Assembly (NCBI RefSeq): GCF_012102705.1
Contig: NZ_JAAVTA010000002.1
Location: 1-64,000, forward strand
DNA from: Haematospirillum sp. H1815
GTDB taxonomy: Bacteria > Pseudomonadota > Alphaproteobacteria > Rhodospirillales > Rhodospirillaceae
Length of the DNA stretch: 64,000 nt
Reading direction: 5' to 3'
Shown here: in pieces, positions 19,162 to 28,992 of the stretch
Layout of the letters: every line of letters starts with the position of its first letter
Position numbering within the stretch: the first letter of the stretch is position 1
The notes under the pieces: model-generated
What the model was told of the DNA's origin: nothing
Seen by the model: only the letters and a program-made list of their open reading frames with translations
The model's database searches: none
Program-made: the position numbers and the translations under genes

Positions 19162-21087
19162 TTGCCGGCAAGACCCGACACCCCGCTTCTTGATACGATT
19201 ACATACCCTGCAGACCTGCGGCATCTGTCGATCGATCAGCTTGGTCTTTTATGCGAGGAGCTGAGGGCCGAGCTTGTCGATGCCGTCTCGACAACCGGCG
19301 GGCACCTGGGGGCCGGGCTGGGCGTGGTCGAGCTGACTGTCGCCCTGCATCATGTTTTCAACACACCGAAAGACAGGCTGATCTGGGATGTTGGCCACCA
19401 GTGCTACCCGCACAAGATCCTGACCGGACGCCGTGACCGTATACGGACCCTCCGTCAGGGGGGTGGTCTTTCGGGTTTCACCTGCCGTGCAGAAAGTGAG
19501 TACGATCCTTTTGGGGCCGGGCACAGCTCCACCTCCATTTCCGCTGGCCTGGGAATGGCCGTGGCCAGTGACCTGTCAGGCGCCGGGAACCATGTTGTTT
19601 CGGTCATTGGTGATGGCGCCATGAGTGCCGGCATGGCCTATGAAGCCATGAACAATGCCGGTGCCATGAACGCCCGGCTGGTTGTCATTCTCAACGACAA
19701 CGACATGTCGATTGCTCCGCCTGTCGGGGCCATGAGTGCCTATCTGTCAAAGCTGATCTCGTCCAAACCCTATGTGTCCCTGCGCAGCCTGGCCAAGGGA
19801 CTGATCAAGCGCTTCCCGGAATCGTTGAACCGTGCCGCGCGCCGCGCGGAGGAATATGCCCGTGGCATGATGACCGGGGGAACCCTGTTCGAGGAACTGG
19901 GCTTTTACTACGTCGGCCCCATTGACGGCCACAACCTGGAACATCTTGTGCCGGTGCTGCGTAACGTCCGCGACCATGGTCACGGACCGGTTCTGGTTCA
20001 TGTCGTGACCCAGAAAGGCAAAGGGTATGCCCCGGCCGAAGCGGCATCGGACAAATACCACGGCGTGGCACGCTTCAACGTCATGACCGGGGCACAGGAA
20101 AAAAGCAAGCCCAACGCACCCAGCTATACCGGGGTCTTTGCCCGGGCCCTGACCGATGCAGCAGACCAGGATCCGCGCATTGTCGCCATCACGGCAGCCA
20201 TGCCCTCAGGAACGGGGCTGGATGTTTTTGCCTCGTCATTCCCGGAGCGCTGTTTTGATGTCGGCATTGCCGAACAGCATGCTGTTACCTTTGCTGCCGG
20301 CCTGGCCTCCGAGGGGTACCGGCCCTTTGCTGCCCTGTATTCCACGTTCCTGCAACGGGGCTATGATCAGGTTGTCCACGATGTTGCCCTGCAGAATCTT
20401 CCCGTTCGCTTTGCCATCGACCGGGCCGGTCTGGTAGGCGCTGACGGGGCAACCCACCATGGCTCCTTTGACCTTGCCTATCTGGGCTGCCTGCCGAACA
20501 TGACCATCATGGCCCCTTCGGATGAAGCGGAACTGGTTCATGCTGTAGCTACAGCCGCCGCCCACGACAGTGGCCCCTTTGCTTTCCGCTACCCCCGGGG
20601 CGAAGGTGTTGGCGTCTCCCTGCCCGAGAAACCGCAGGTCCTGCCGATCGGCAAGGGCCGAATCGTACGGGAAGGCAAGGGAACAGCCCTGCTGGCCCTG
20701 GGCACCATCCTGCACCAGTGCCTTGAAGCCGCTGATATACTGGGCAGCCACGGACTGTCGCCGACCGTGGCGGATGCCCGCTTTGCCAAGCCCCTTGACC
20801 TTGCGCTGCTGGAAAACCTGGCAACACGCCACGCCATCCTTCTTGTTGTAGAGGATGGGGCAACCGGCGGATTCTCGTCCTGGGTCATGAAGGCATTGTC
20901 GGACTGCGGGCTTCTGGACGGTACCCTGAAGGTACGAACGCTGACCCTGCCCGATACCTTTATCGAGCAGGACACACCCGCCAGACAGTTGAAAGAGGCG
21001 GGTCTTGATGCCGGATGCATTGCCGCAAAGGTCATGGAGCTGCTGGACAGCGACACCAGTGTTTCTATAAAGCCTGTATCAGGCTGA
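19162..21087 (+). CDS. dxs: 1-deoxy-D-xylulose-5-phosphate synthase
   Basis: 641 residues, thiamine-diphosphate enzyme making DXP from pyruvate and glyceraldehyde 3-phosphate, the entry step of the MEP pathway. Seen: [17 protein letters not shown], the ThDP motif [18 protein letters not shown], and the transketolase-like pyrimidine domain with [13 protein letters not shown] and [15 protein letters not shown]. The start is a TTG at 19162 with a strong GGAGG (19151-19155) 6 bases before it; no ATG is near. Confidence 0.96.
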   Translation: MPARPDTPLLDTITYPADLRHLSIDQLGLLCEELRAELVDAVSTTGGHLGAGLGVVELTVALHHVFNTPKDRLIWDVGHQCYPHKILTGRRDRIRTLRQGGGLSGFTCRAESEYDPFGAGHSSTSISAGLGMAVASDLSGAGNHVVSVIGDGAMSAGMAYEAMNNAGAMNARLVVILNDNDMSIAPPVGAMSAYLSKLISSKPYVSLRSLAKGLIKRFPESLNRAARRAEEYARGMMTGGTLFEELGFYYVGPIDGHNLEHLVPVLRNVRDHGHGPVLVHVVTQKGKGYAPAEAASDKYHGVARFNVMTGAQEKSKPNAPSYTGVFARALTDAADQDPRIVAITAAMPSGTGLDVFASSFPERCFDVGIAEQHAVTFAAGLASEGYRPFAALYSTFLQRGYDQVVHDVALQNLPVRFAIDRAGLVGADGATHHGSFDLAYLGCLPNMTIMAPSDEAELVHAVATAAAHDSGPFAFRYPRGEGVGVSLPEKPQVLPIGKGRIVREGKGTALLALGTILHQCLEAADILGSHGLSPTVADARFAKPLDLALLENLATRHAILLVVEDGATGGFSSWVMKALSDCGLLDGTLKVRTLTLPDTFIEQDTPARQLKEAGLDAGCIAAKVMELLDSDTSVSIKPVSG

Positions 21088-21172
21088 GATCGTTTGCGAA
21101 CAGCAGATCAAGAGGATATTGTGGCCGGACTATCGGCTTTCTGCCGGTTCCTGATTGCTGGATCCCCGTGCC

Positions 21173-21778
21173 ATGACGATTTTATCGGTCACAATCACCC
21201 TTTTTCTGCTTATGGATTCCCCAGGGAATGTCCCGATCTTTTTGTCTGTGCTGGGGCGGCTGGAAAAAACCCGCCGCCGTCGTGCAATCCTGCGTGAAAT
21301 TACATTTGCCCTGATCGCCCTGCTGCTGTTCCTGTTTTTCGGTCGGACCCTCCTGTCCTCTCTGGGTATCTCGGCGCCGGCTCTGTCGGTAGCCGGAGGG
21401 GTTGTCCTGTTCCTGGTCGCCCTGCGCATGATTTTTCCCGGCCAGTACGGCAGCCTTACGGAAGGGACAGATCCGGATCCTTGGCTGGTTCCTCTGGCCG
21501 TGCCCTTGGTTGCCGGTCCATCCAGCATGGCCTATGTCATGTTGATTGCCACGCAGGAGCCCGACCGGATCGGTGACTGGGCCCTTGCCATTGTCATGGC
21601 ATGCGTGCTTGGCGGACTGACAATTTACACCGGCGATCTTCTGCGCCGCTGGATCAAGGATCGGGCCCTTAACCTGATCGAGCGCCTGATGGGCATTATT
21701 CTTGTTGTTATTGCCATCCAGATGCTGATGAACGGCATTGGCCAATATGTACAGACCCTGAGTACCGCAACACCCTGA
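21173..21778 (+). CDS. MarC family (YhgN-like) integral membrane protein
   Basis: About 201 residues with six hydrophobic segments and the family landmarks LLMDSPGNVPIF near the N-terminus and VPLVAGPSSMAYVM in the middle. MarC/YhgN proteins are inner-membrane proteins of unsettled function; the old antibiotic-resistance link is not supported. The ATG at 21173 is preferred to a TTG at 21155. Its stop overlaps the tlyA start (TGATG-type), so it is coupled to tlyA, between two genes that are often adjacent. Confidence 0.86.
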   Translation: MTILSVTITLFLLMDSPGNVPIFLSVLGRLEKTRRRRAILREITFALIALLLFLFFGRTLLSSLGISAPALSVAGGVVLFLVALRMIFPGQYGSLTEGTDPDPWLVPLAVPLVAGPSSMAYVMLIATQEPDRIGDWALAIVMACVLGGLTIYTGDLLRRWIKDRALNLIERLMGIILVVIAIQMLMNGIGQYVQTLSTATP

Positions 21779-22554
21779 TGACAAAGAAGACACAAGACCA
21801 TTCCAAAAAAGCGACCAAGGAACGCATTGACCAGATGCTGGTGGACCGCGGCCTGGTCGAAAGCCGGACACGCGCCCAGGCCTTGGTGATGTCTGGCCTG
21901 GTTCTGGTTGATGGGCACCGCGTTGACAAACCGGGAACCCGTGTTGCCCTGGACCAGACAATCGTCCTGAAAGGACAGGATCACCCTTGGGTCTCACGCG
22001 GGGGCTTGAAGCTGGACAAGGGGCTGGGGGTTTTCAACATTCCCGTTACCGGAAGCACGGCACTGGATGTCGGGGCCTCTACCGGCGGCTTCAGCGATGT
22101 TTTGCTGACCCGGGGGGCATCACGGGTTTATGCGGTGGATGTGGGCTATGGACAGCTGGCTCATCGCCTGCGGACTGATCCACGCGTCGTGGTTCTGGAA
22201 CGAACGAATGCCCGCTATCTGACCACAGATCATATCCCGGAACCCGTTGACCTGGTCGTCTGTGATGCCAGCTTCATTGGCCTGCGGACGGTACTGGAAA
22301 CACCCCTGACCTTCCTGAAGCCCGGAGGATATCTGGTTGCGCTGATCAAACCGCAGTTTGAAGTCGGCAAAGAGCGCCTGGGCAAAGGAGGAGTTGTCCG
22401 GGATCCCACGCTGCACCAAGAGGTTTGCGATACCATGCATGCATGGCTGACGGCACAACCCGGATGGGCTGTTCTGGGTATAACGGAAAGCCCCATCCGG
22501 GGGCCGGAAGGAAATATAGAGTTCCTTCTGGGAGCACAGCGACTCCCAACCTGA
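21778..22554 (+). CDS. tlyA: TlyA family rRNA (cytidine-2'-O)-methyltransferase
   Basis: 258 residues: N-terminal S4 RNA-binding domain (about 15-75, RIDQMLVDRGLVESRTRAQALVMSG in sense) and FtsJ/RrmJ-like methyltransferase domain with LDVGASTGGFSDVLL as SAM motif I and PVDLVVCDASFI. Homologues methylate 16S/23S rRNA; the hemolysin name is historical. Follows dxs at one gene's distance. Confidence 0.92.
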   Translation: MTKKTQDHSKKATKERIDQMLVDRGLVESRTRAQALVMSGLVLVDGHRVDKPGTRVALDQTIVLKGQDHPWVSRGGLKLDKGLGVFNIPVTGSTALDVGASTGGFSDVLLTRGASRVYAVDVGYGQLAHRLRTDPRVVVLERTNARYLTTDHIPEPVDLVVCDASFIGLRTVLETPLTFLKPGGYLVALIKPQFEVGKERLGKGGVVRDPTLHQEVCDTMHAWLTAQPGWAVLGITESPIRGPEGNIEFLLGAQRLPT

Positions 22555-22606
22555 AAAGCCCGGCGAGGGGTATGAATTGCGTATGCCACACCCCTCATCA
22601 CCGCTC

Positions 22607-24388
22607 CTAAAATCCTTCAGAAGAAGGAGCCATCAGAACAGCCGGGCTTCGTCCGATAGCACGCTGACGTTCAATCCCGGAAACAAACGGCTTTACAATC
22701 GGTTCCAGGGTACCCAGATAGCTCAACTGACGCATGCCATGCGCCGACCCGCCAAAGACAGCCAGAATCTGCTCCCATTCTGTTTTCGGGGCCGGAAATG
22801 GAACCAGCTCGATCTCTGCATCTTCGGAAATACCGGCGGCCTCCCGCGCCAGGCGCACGGCCGTACCAAAACCGCCAAGGGCATCAACCAGGCCGACAGC
22901 TTTTGCATCATGGCCCGACCAGACCCGGCCACGGGCCACATGGTCCACCTGATCGGGTGCGAGACCACGCCCCTGAGCCAATTTTCCGGTAAAATCCGTA
23001 TAGATGGCATCAAGAGAGCGATCGAACCAGGCGCGTTCTTCCGGCGTGAACTTGCGATTCGGACTCAGCATCAAGGCCCCGGATCCTGTCTCGACCCGCG
23101 CCCAGGAAACACCCAGCTTGTCCCACAGCCCAGACACCACTGTCTTGCCCGAAAACACGCCGATAGAGCCTGTTATTGTCCCCGGATTTGCAACAATCGC
23201 ATGCGCGGGCATGGACAGGAAATAGCCACCTGACGCAGCATATTCGCCCATACTTACAACCAGGGGGATGCCTTTTTCCTTGGCCCGGGCCACCTCGCGC
23301 CAGATGGTATCACTGGCAACAGCATCACCACCGGGGCTGTTGATCCGCAGGACAATGGCCTTGATATCCGGATCATCCACCGCACTGCGAATAGCCCCCG
23401 CAACCGTATCGGAACCAATACTGTGTGTTCCGGACATGGTTCCATCTTCACTTGCCCCGGCATGGATGACACCAACCCCGTGAATCAGGGCAATACGCGA
23501 AGCATGCGGCGATGGAGGCGCTATTGCACCGGCAAGGTAATCATCCAGCGACACCTCCTTGTCAGTGCCTGCTGCGCTGTGTACAGCATCCATGAACTCA
23601 TCCAGATACCCGATGGTATCAACCAAGCCAGCATCCTTTGCTTCACTGGCAAACAGGGGGGGACGAGCCGCCAATGCCTCTACGGATGCCCGTTCAATGC
23701 CTCGCCCGGAAACAACCGCATCAAGCAACTGGGACTGCCAAGAATCCAGCAAAGCACGCAGCGAGGCCCTGTGCGGCTCACTCATGTCATCGCGCACCAA
23801 GCTGTCCATCGCCGTTTTATATTCCCAACGGCTTGCAAACTCATGCTCGATACCGATTTTTTCCAGGGCAGACTTCAGGAAAGGCACCTCGACACCAAAA
23901 CCTGTTAGACCCAAGGTCCCTGAAGGCTGCAACCAGATTTCCGAGAAACCCGATGCCAGAAGGTATTCTGCACCGCCACCATTGGATTGCCCAAGAGTCT
24001 CGGCAAAGGCAAAAGCCGGTTTGCCCGAAGCACGAAAGCGCGCGATCGCGTCGCGCAGTTCCTGCGCTTCCGCCATACCACGCCCGGCATCACCAATACG
24101 GGCCGTCACCGCCTTGACCCTGGGGTCCGCAGCCGCACGATCTAGGACAGTGACAATATCGACCAGCGAGACTTGCGGCTCGAACAAATGATCAAGATGA
24201 ACCTCTGGCAATTCCGGCGTTGGATAATCCAGGGACAGGGACAAAATCATCTCCGAAGGCAGATCAGCCGATCGGGAGAAAGAAGGCCCCAGACGAGATA
24301 CACCAAGCACAAGAACAACAGATAAACTGACAAAAACAACGCCGCACAGAGCCAATGCCCACAACAACGCCCTACCAAAAATACGCAT
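22607..24388 (-). CDS. sppA: Signal peptide peptidase SppA, 67K type
   Basis: 593 residues, the long two-domain form. One N-terminal membrane anchor (about 7-30), then two ClpP/crotonase-like domains. The dyad is split: Lys191 in the first domain (WEYKTAMDS) and Ser386 in the second (GEYAASGGYF), equivalent to K209 and S409 of the E. coli enzyme. Digests leftover signal peptides in the membrane. Convergent with tlyA; divergent from the ROK gene. Confidence 0.93.
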   Translation of the reverse strand: MRIFGRALLWALALCGVVFVSLSVVLVLGVSRLGPSFSRSADLPSEMILSLSLDYPTPELPEVHLDHLFEPQVSLVDIVTVLDRAAADPRVKAVTARIGDAGRGMAEAQELRDAIARFRASGKPAFAFAETLGQSNGGGAEYLLASGFSEIWLQPSGTLGLTGFGVEVPFLKSALEKIGIEHEFASRWEYKTAMDSLVRDDMSEPHRASLRALLDSWQSQLLDAVVSGRGIERASVEALAARPPLFASEAKDAGLVDTIGYLDEFMDAVHSAAGTDKEVSLDDYLAGAIAPPSPHASRIALIHGVGVIHAGASEDGTMSGTHSIGSDTVAGAIRSAVDDPDIKAIVLRINSPGGDAVASDTIWREVARAKEKGIPLVVSMGEYAASGGYFLSMPAHAIVANPGTITGSIGVFSGKTVVSGLWDKLGVSWARVETGSGALMLSPNRKFTPEERAWFDRSLDAIYTDFTGKLAQGRGLAPDQVDHVARGRVWSGHDAKAVGLVDALGGFGTAVRLAREAAGISEDAEIELVPFPAPKTEWEQILAVFGGSAHGMRQLSYLGTLEPIVKPFVSGIERQRAIGRSPAVLMAPSSEGF

Positions 24389-24543
24389 GACATCTCCCTG
24401 AAAGGATCAACCGGAATTGACGGACAACGCAAAAAGAAGCATTCCGGCAATTGACCCGCCCTGTAGTATGCAGCAAAAGTGGCAGTTGACGGACAGAAGT
24501 GCAAGCTTGGTCCACCAAGGTGTCAGAGAAGAGGGTTTCGTTC

Positions 24544-25506
24544 ATGCCTCATCCACGCATCGGCATCAGTCTTGGCCATAACAGCTTTGATGTTCTGGCT
24601 CTGACGACCAACGACTTTGTGCTGACGCGCGAACAGCACCCCCTGACATCGCCATCCTACCACGACAGACTGCAAGCGATGGCCAGCCGGGTCAGAATGC
24701 TGGACCGGGAATATGGAAAGGGAAGCCTTGGTGTCGCCATCCCTGGCAGCATCACACCAGACAGCGGACATATCCGGACATCACCTGTTCAGGACTTGAT
24801 TGGCCACACGATGCTCCTTGACCTTGCCGCAGCGATTGGACGTCCGGTGCGCATTGCCAGCGATGCAGACTGCATGGCGCTGTCAGAAACGATGGATGGT
24901 GCCAGTGCGGGCCTGTACTGCTGCTTCCATGCCATTCTGGACCACGGTGTAACCGGTTGCCTGACCATCGGAAACCGTATCCTGAGTGGCCCTAATGCCT
25001 TGGGGGGAGAATGGAGCCACAACCCTATTCCATGGCCACGGGAATGGAAACACGCCGACGAACGACCCGGCCCGGACTGTTACTGCGGACTGACAGGCTG
25101 CACAGAAACGTTTCTGTCAACGCATGGCTTGATGGATGACCACGCAAAGGCAACGGGCATGATGCTGCCATGGCCTGATATTGCTGCATCGGCCACAGCC
25201 GGGGATCCTGACTGCCTGGAAAGCATGCAACGCTATGCAGACAGGCTGGCCCGGGCCCTGTCCATTATCGTCAATCTGGTTGACCCCGATGCCATTGTGC
25301 TGGGCGGTGCCCTGTCGGACATAGACTGGCTGTATGAAAAGCTTCCCCTGCTGTGGTCCGGTTGGGCGCTGAGCAACACGACAAGAACCCGTTTATGCAA
25401 AGCTGCACACGGGGCCGACAGCATTGTAAGGGGAGCATCACTGCTGTGGGATTGCCCGGATCAGGTTCGCCCCCAACCGGCCCTGCTCCTCCATCCGGCA
25501 GACTAA
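24544..25506 (+). CDS. ROK family protein, Mak/fructokinase-like, with degenerate ATP loops
   Basis: 320 residues, alignable over its full length with E. coli Mak (fructokinase): IPGSITPDSG, catalytic-Asp region SDADCMALSE (Asp at about 107), GGEWSHNPIPWP, the zinc motif C179-Y-C181-G-L-T-G-C186, and NLVDPDAIVLGGALS. However the N-terminal phosphate-1 loop, normally DLGGTK, reads SLGHNSFD (about 9-16), and the phosphate-2 loop, normally GTGCGAG, reads LDHGVTGCL (about 132-140). The zinc site is intact. It may be a non-catalytic sugar-binding relative (inference). The ATG at 24544 gives the homologous N-terminus; the frame opens at a GTG at 24499. Confidence 0.82.
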   Translation: MPHPRIGISLGHNSFDVLALTTNDFVLTREQHPLTSPSYHDRLQAMASRVRMLDREYGKGSLGVAIPGSITPDSGHIRTSPVQDLIGHTMLLDLAAAIGRPVRIASDADCMALSETMDGASAGLYCCFHAILDHGVTGCLTIGNRILSGPNALGGEWSHNPIPWPREWKHADERPGPDCYCGLTGCTETFLSTHGLMDDHAKATGMMLPWPDIAASATAGDPDCLESMQRYADRLARALSIIVNLVDPDAIVLGGALSDIDWLYEKLPLLWSGWALSNTTRTRLCKAAHGADSIVRGASLLWDCPDQVRPQPALLLHPAD

Positions 25507-25511
25507 ACGCC

Positions 25512-26369
25512 CTATAGGGCACAGTCCGGCGCCGGGGGAGGATGGACCTCGACGAGCGTACCGCGCAGGCTGAACGTGCCAAAATTCTGCAGCAGGCTTT
25601 CGGCTATGCCATTATTCCGGTAACGCAGGGACACCTCGAAATCAGGAACACCGCCGCCGTTGGCCGGGTTGAAAAATGCCAGAACAATCGGCCACCCCCC
25701 ACCTTTCAGCAAGGCATTACCGGGAAGAACGGAAGAAGCCTGATCAGGGAACGGGTTGCCAACAGCAGCCGACAGATCAAAGGCGGGTCCGATGATGGAA
25801 CCATCAAAAACGGGACGGGCCAGGAAACGCCCCCCATTACGGGCCTGCCGGAAGAGAAGGTCTGTGTGTGCTGCCGGAAACAGCGTACCCGGGGATAGAT
25901 CAAAAACAACGTCCTGCTGGTCTCCCTCTATCCGGAAAATGGCACTGCCAACCCCGGCAGGGGGCATCCGCGCTTCCCCTTGATAGGCATCAAGAACCTC
26001 CCCATCCCGCATGTTCTGGACGGAAAAGCGGTAGGACTGGCCATCCTTGCTTTCCCACGACATAAAGTCCCAGCTGGACGACACCGCATCCCCCTGACTC
26101 TGGAACAGGGTAAGATCCGTGCGGGTCTTGACCTTCCATGCTGTACAGCCATCCTCAAAAGTATAGCGCATGGTCCCCGAAGCCCCGACAATCCCCGAAG
26201 AAGAACGGGCCGAGTGCAGCTCCATCCGATACACGGCAGCGTGGGGCACAAGGCTGGAGCCATTCGATGGAACAACAGGCTTTGACCAGACCGCAACAGA
26301 AAAGCCGGCACCTAGGAAGGGCCCGACAACACAAGATATCAAAGCTATTCTCAGATGACGCCCATACAT
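25512..26369 (-). CDS. EipB-like cell envelope integrity protein (DUF1849)
   Basis: 285 residues from the ATG at 26369, with an N-terminal signal peptide or anchor (about 5-25). The mature part has the DUF1849 features: FEDGCTAWKVKTRTDL near the N-terminus, repeated beta-strand segments, and a terminal Cys (PDCAL). EipB of Brucella is a periplasmic beta-spiral protein with a disulfide between two such Cys, needed for envelope integrity (family knowledge). Upstream open frame to 26558 has no homology. Convergent with the ROK gene (5-base gap). Confidence 0.84.
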   Translation of the reverse strand: MYGRHLRIALISCVVGPFLGAGFSVAVWSKPVVPSNGSSLVPHAAVYRMELHSARSSSGIVGASGTMRYTFEDGCTAWKVKTRTDLTLFQSQGDAVSSSWDFMSWESKDGQSYRFSVQNMRDGEVLDAYQGEARMPPAGVGSAIFRIEGDQQDVVFDLSPGTLFPAAHTDLLFRQARNGGRFLARPVFDGSIIGPAFDLSAAVGNPFPDQASSVLPGNALLKGGGWPIVLAFFNPANGGGVPDFEVSLRYRNNGIAESLLQNFGTFSLRGTLVEVHPPPAPDCAL

Positions 26370-26506
26370 GGCAGAGTTCCTGCGTCCTGCCCCTTGGCCG
26401 AAACAATGACGACCTAGAATGGTGCAGTTCAAAGGATTTGCCAAGTCAGCTCCACGCCCGGGAATGGGCTGCGCGTCTGTTTTCCTGGGAGTGTTGCATA
26501 AACGCA

Positions 26507-26540
26507 AGCCTCCCCGGGGCATGTATAACCCGGGGAGGCT
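26507..26540 (-). terminator. Rho-independent-like terminator after aspS
   Basis: AGCCTCCCCGGG (26507-26518) pairs perfectly with CCCGGGGAGGCT (26529-26540) around a 10-nt loop. On the minus strand it lies 34 bases past the aspS stop and is followed by TTGCGTTT, a weak T tract. It separates aspS from the EipB-like gene. Confidence 0.7.
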
Positions 26541-26573
26541 CGGACACATAAGGATCAAGGCAGGGGAAGAACT

Positions 26574-28397
26574 CTATGCACCAGCAGCACTGGCCGGGGC
26601 TGTTCCGCCCTTCTGGACCTCGATCTTTTTCGGCAGCTGGAGACGAATATGAAGCTCGCGCAGCTGCTTCTCGGTGACCTCTGAAGGCGCCTGCATCAAA
26701 AGATCCTGAGCCTGACCGTTCATCGGGAACAGGATAACCTCGCGGATATTGGGCTCGTCGGCCAGCAGCATCACCATACGGTCAATACCCGGCGCCGCAC
26801 CACCATGCGGAGGCGCCCCGAACTTGAAGGCATTCAACATGCCGCCAAACTTCTCTTCGACCACATCAGGGCCATAACCGGCAATCGCAAAGGCCTTGTA
26901 CATAATATCCGGCAGGTGGTTACGGATGGCACCGGAAGACAGCTCTATCCCGTTGCAAACGATGTCATACTGAAATGCCTTGATATCCAGCGGATCCATG
27001 GTCTCCAGAGCGTTCATGCCGCCCTGGGGCATGGAGAACGGGTTGTGGCTGAATTCGATCTGGCCGGTATCTTCGTTGCGCTCGTACATCGGGAAGTCAA
27101 CCGTCCAGCAGAACCGGAAAACGCCCTGTTCGCGCAGCGACAGGTCATCACAGACCCGTTCCCGCACCTTGCCGGCAAACTTGGCAGCACCCAGTGTCTT
27201 GTCGCAGACAAAGAACACCGAATCACCATCCTGAAGGCCACAGGCATCCTTGATGGACTGCAGGCGATCGGCTTCCAGGTTCTTGGCAATCGGGCCTTTC
27301 GGGCCATCGGCGGCAAACTGGACATAGCCAAGGCCACCCTGCCCTTCCTCACGGGCCCATTCATTCAGCTTATCATACCAGCCCCGCGGACGGGCGGCTG
27401 CACCGGGAGCCGGAATGGCACGGACCACGCTACCAGCTGCAACGCCACGGGCAAAAATCCCGAAACCGGAATCGCGGAAGGCATCGGTCACATCGGTAAT
27501 CAGCAGCGGGTTCCGAAGATCCGGCTTGTCCGACCCGTACTTCAACATGGCGGTATCATAGGGGATACGCTCGAACGGCATGGGCGAAACCGCTTTGCCA
27601 CCAGAGAACGACACAAACAGGTCATGCAGGACCGGCTCGATGGCGTTGAACACATCCTCTTGGGTGACAAAGCTCATTTCAAAATCAAGCTGGTAAAACT
27701 CACCCGGCGAACGGTCAGCACGGCTGTCTTCGTCACGGAAGCAGGGCGCAATCTGGAAATAGCGATCAAAGCCAGCGACCATCAACAGCTGCTTGAACTG
27801 CTGCGGGGCCTGGGGCAACGCATAGAATCGACCCGGATTCAGACGGCTGGGAACCAGGAAATCACGGGCCCCCTCGGGGCTGGAGGCCGTCAGGATCGGG
27901 GTCTGGAACTCGTTGAAACCATCAGCCGTCATACGCTGACGCAACCAGGCAATCACCTGCGAACGCAACAGCATGTTGGCATGGACTTTCTCGCGCCGCA
28001 GATCAAGGTAGCGATAGCGCAGGCGGGTATCCTCGCCAAAATCTTCGGTACCGGCGACCTGCATCGGCAGTACCTCGGCCCGGGACTGTACGGCAATATC
28101 GCGGACCCGCAGCTCTACTTCACCTGTGGTCAGACGGGCATTGACTGTTTCGACTGAACGAGCCACCACATCCCCGGTCACCGTCACCACGCTTTCCGGC
28201 CGCAGGGTTTCAAGAACCCGGAAAATCTCCGAAGATACATCGGTCACGCACTGGGTGATTCCGTAATGGTCACGCAGGTCGACAAACAGCAGGTTGCCGT
28301 GGTCACGCTTGCGGTGAACCCAACCGGACAGCCGCACCTGCTGGCCCACATGCTCCTTGCGGAGATCGCCACAGGTATGGGTACGGTACGCGTGCAT
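26574..28397 (-). CDS. aspS: Aspartyl-tRNA synthetase
   Basis: 607 residues from the ATG at 28397, typical of the bacterial class II enzyme: N-terminal OB fold ([26 protein letters not shown]), motif 2 with [24 protein letters not shown], the bacterial GAD insertion, and motif 3 with GIDRMVMLL. Many alphaproteobacterial enzymes of this type also charge tRNA(Asn); that cannot be decided here. AGAGG lies 9 bases before the start; the frame continues to 28616 without homology. Confidence 0.96.
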   Translation of the reverse strand: MHAYRTHTCGDLRKEHVGQQVRLSGWVHRKRDHGNLLFVDLRDHYGITQCVTDVSSEIFRVLETLRPESVVTVTGDVVARSVETVNARLTTGEVELRVRDIAVQSRAEVLPMQVAGTEDFGEDTRLRYRYLDLRREKVHANMLLRSQVIAWLRQRMTADGFNEFQTPILTASSPEGARDFLVPSRLNPGRFYALPQAPQQFKQLLMVAGFDRYFQIAPCFRDEDSRADRSPGEFYQLDFEMSFVTQEDVFNAIEPVLHDLFVSFSGGKAVSPMPFERIPYDTAMLKYGSDKPDLRNPLLITDVTDAFRDSGFGIFARGVAAGSVVRAIPAPGAAARPRGWYDKLNEWAREEGQGGLGYVQFAADGPKGPIAKNLEADRLQSIKDACGLQDGDSVFFVCDKTLGAAKFAGKVRERVCDDLSLREQGVFRFCWTVDFPMYERNEDTGQIEFSHNPFSMPQGGMNALETMDPLDIKAFQYDIVCNGIELSSGAIRNHLPDIMYKAFAIAGYGPDVVEEKFGGMLNAFKFGAPPHGGAAPGIDRMVMLLADEPNIREVILFPMNGQAQDLLMQAPSEVTEKQLRELHIRLQLPKKIEVQKGGTAPASAAGA

Positions 28398-28455
28398 GGA
28401 AGATACCTCTTGGTTCATGGAAACAGCCGGATCGGGCAAACCACACAGCAATGCG

Positions 28456-28489
28456 GCCCCGAACCGGCGAAAAGCACACGGTTCGGGGC
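28456..28489 (-). promoter_or_regulatory. Hairpin in the aspS leader
   Basis: GCCCCGAACCG (28456-28466) pairs with CGGTTCGGGGC (28479-28489) over a 12-nt loop, between the bcp stop (28519) and the aspS start (28397). No T tract follows on the minus strand, so it is not a standard terminator. A TTGACA sits just upstream on the minus strand (28494-28499) but no matching -10 is evident. Confidence 0.45.
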
Positions 28490-28518
28490 AAATTGTCAAG
28501 CAGAAGCGCACAAAACCA

Positions 28519-28992
28519 TCAGGCCGATATCTGCCGGACGGCCTCCAGAACTTCAGCAACATGGCCGGGAATCTTGACCTTCCGCCACTCCCGCACGATT
28601 TCTCCACCCGGCGCAATCAGGAATGTGGAGCGATCAATACCCATATACTTACGGCCATACATGCTCTTCTCGACCCAAACCCCATAGGCCTCGCACAGGC
28701 TGCCGGTCTCTTCATCAGACAGCAGGGGGAACGGAAGGCTGTGCTTTTCCACAAACTGGTCATGCTTGCGCACGGAATCCCTGGATACGCCAAGAACCAC
28801 AGCGCCGGCAGCCAGGAAATCATCGTGCAGGTCACGGAAGTTCTCAGCCTCGGTTGTACACCCCGACGTCAGGTCTTTTGGATAGAAATAGAGAACAACA
28901 ATCCTGTCCTGCAGCGCGGCCAGTGACACGCGTCCCCCACCGCTGGCGGGAAGGTCGAACGCGGGAGCCGGCTGGCCTGTCATCATGTTCAT
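28519..28992 (-). CDS. bcp: Thioredoxin-dependent peroxiredoxin (Bcp family)
   Basis: 157 residues, normal size. Peroxidatic Cys45 in [13 protein letters not shown]; the partner Cys five residues later found in E. coli Bcp is Glu50 here, so it is a 1-Cys type or uses another Cys (one near residue 99, SLCEAYG). Reduces peroxides and lipid hydroperoxides. Its ATG overlaps the glnE stop (ATGA), so it is translated with glnE. Confidence 0.93.
   Translation of the reverse strand: MNMMTGQPAPAFDLPASGGGRVSLAALQDRIVVLYFYPKDLTSGCTTEAENFRDLHDDFLAAGAVVLGVSRDSVRKHDQFVEKHSLPFPLLSDEETGSLCEAYGVWVEKSMYGRKYMGIDRSTFLIAPGGEIVREWRKVKIPGHVAEVLEAVRQISA

Noticed and set aside
20960-21778. The marC-like gene as an antibiotic resistance determinant
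   Set aside because: The old Mar association of this family is not supported; only the membrane-protein family can be claimed.
26805-28157. 450-codon plus-strand open frame inside aspS
   Set aside because: It is antisense to aspS, whose class II synthetase motifs are complete; the translated frame shows no domain and has the residue bias of a shadow frame.
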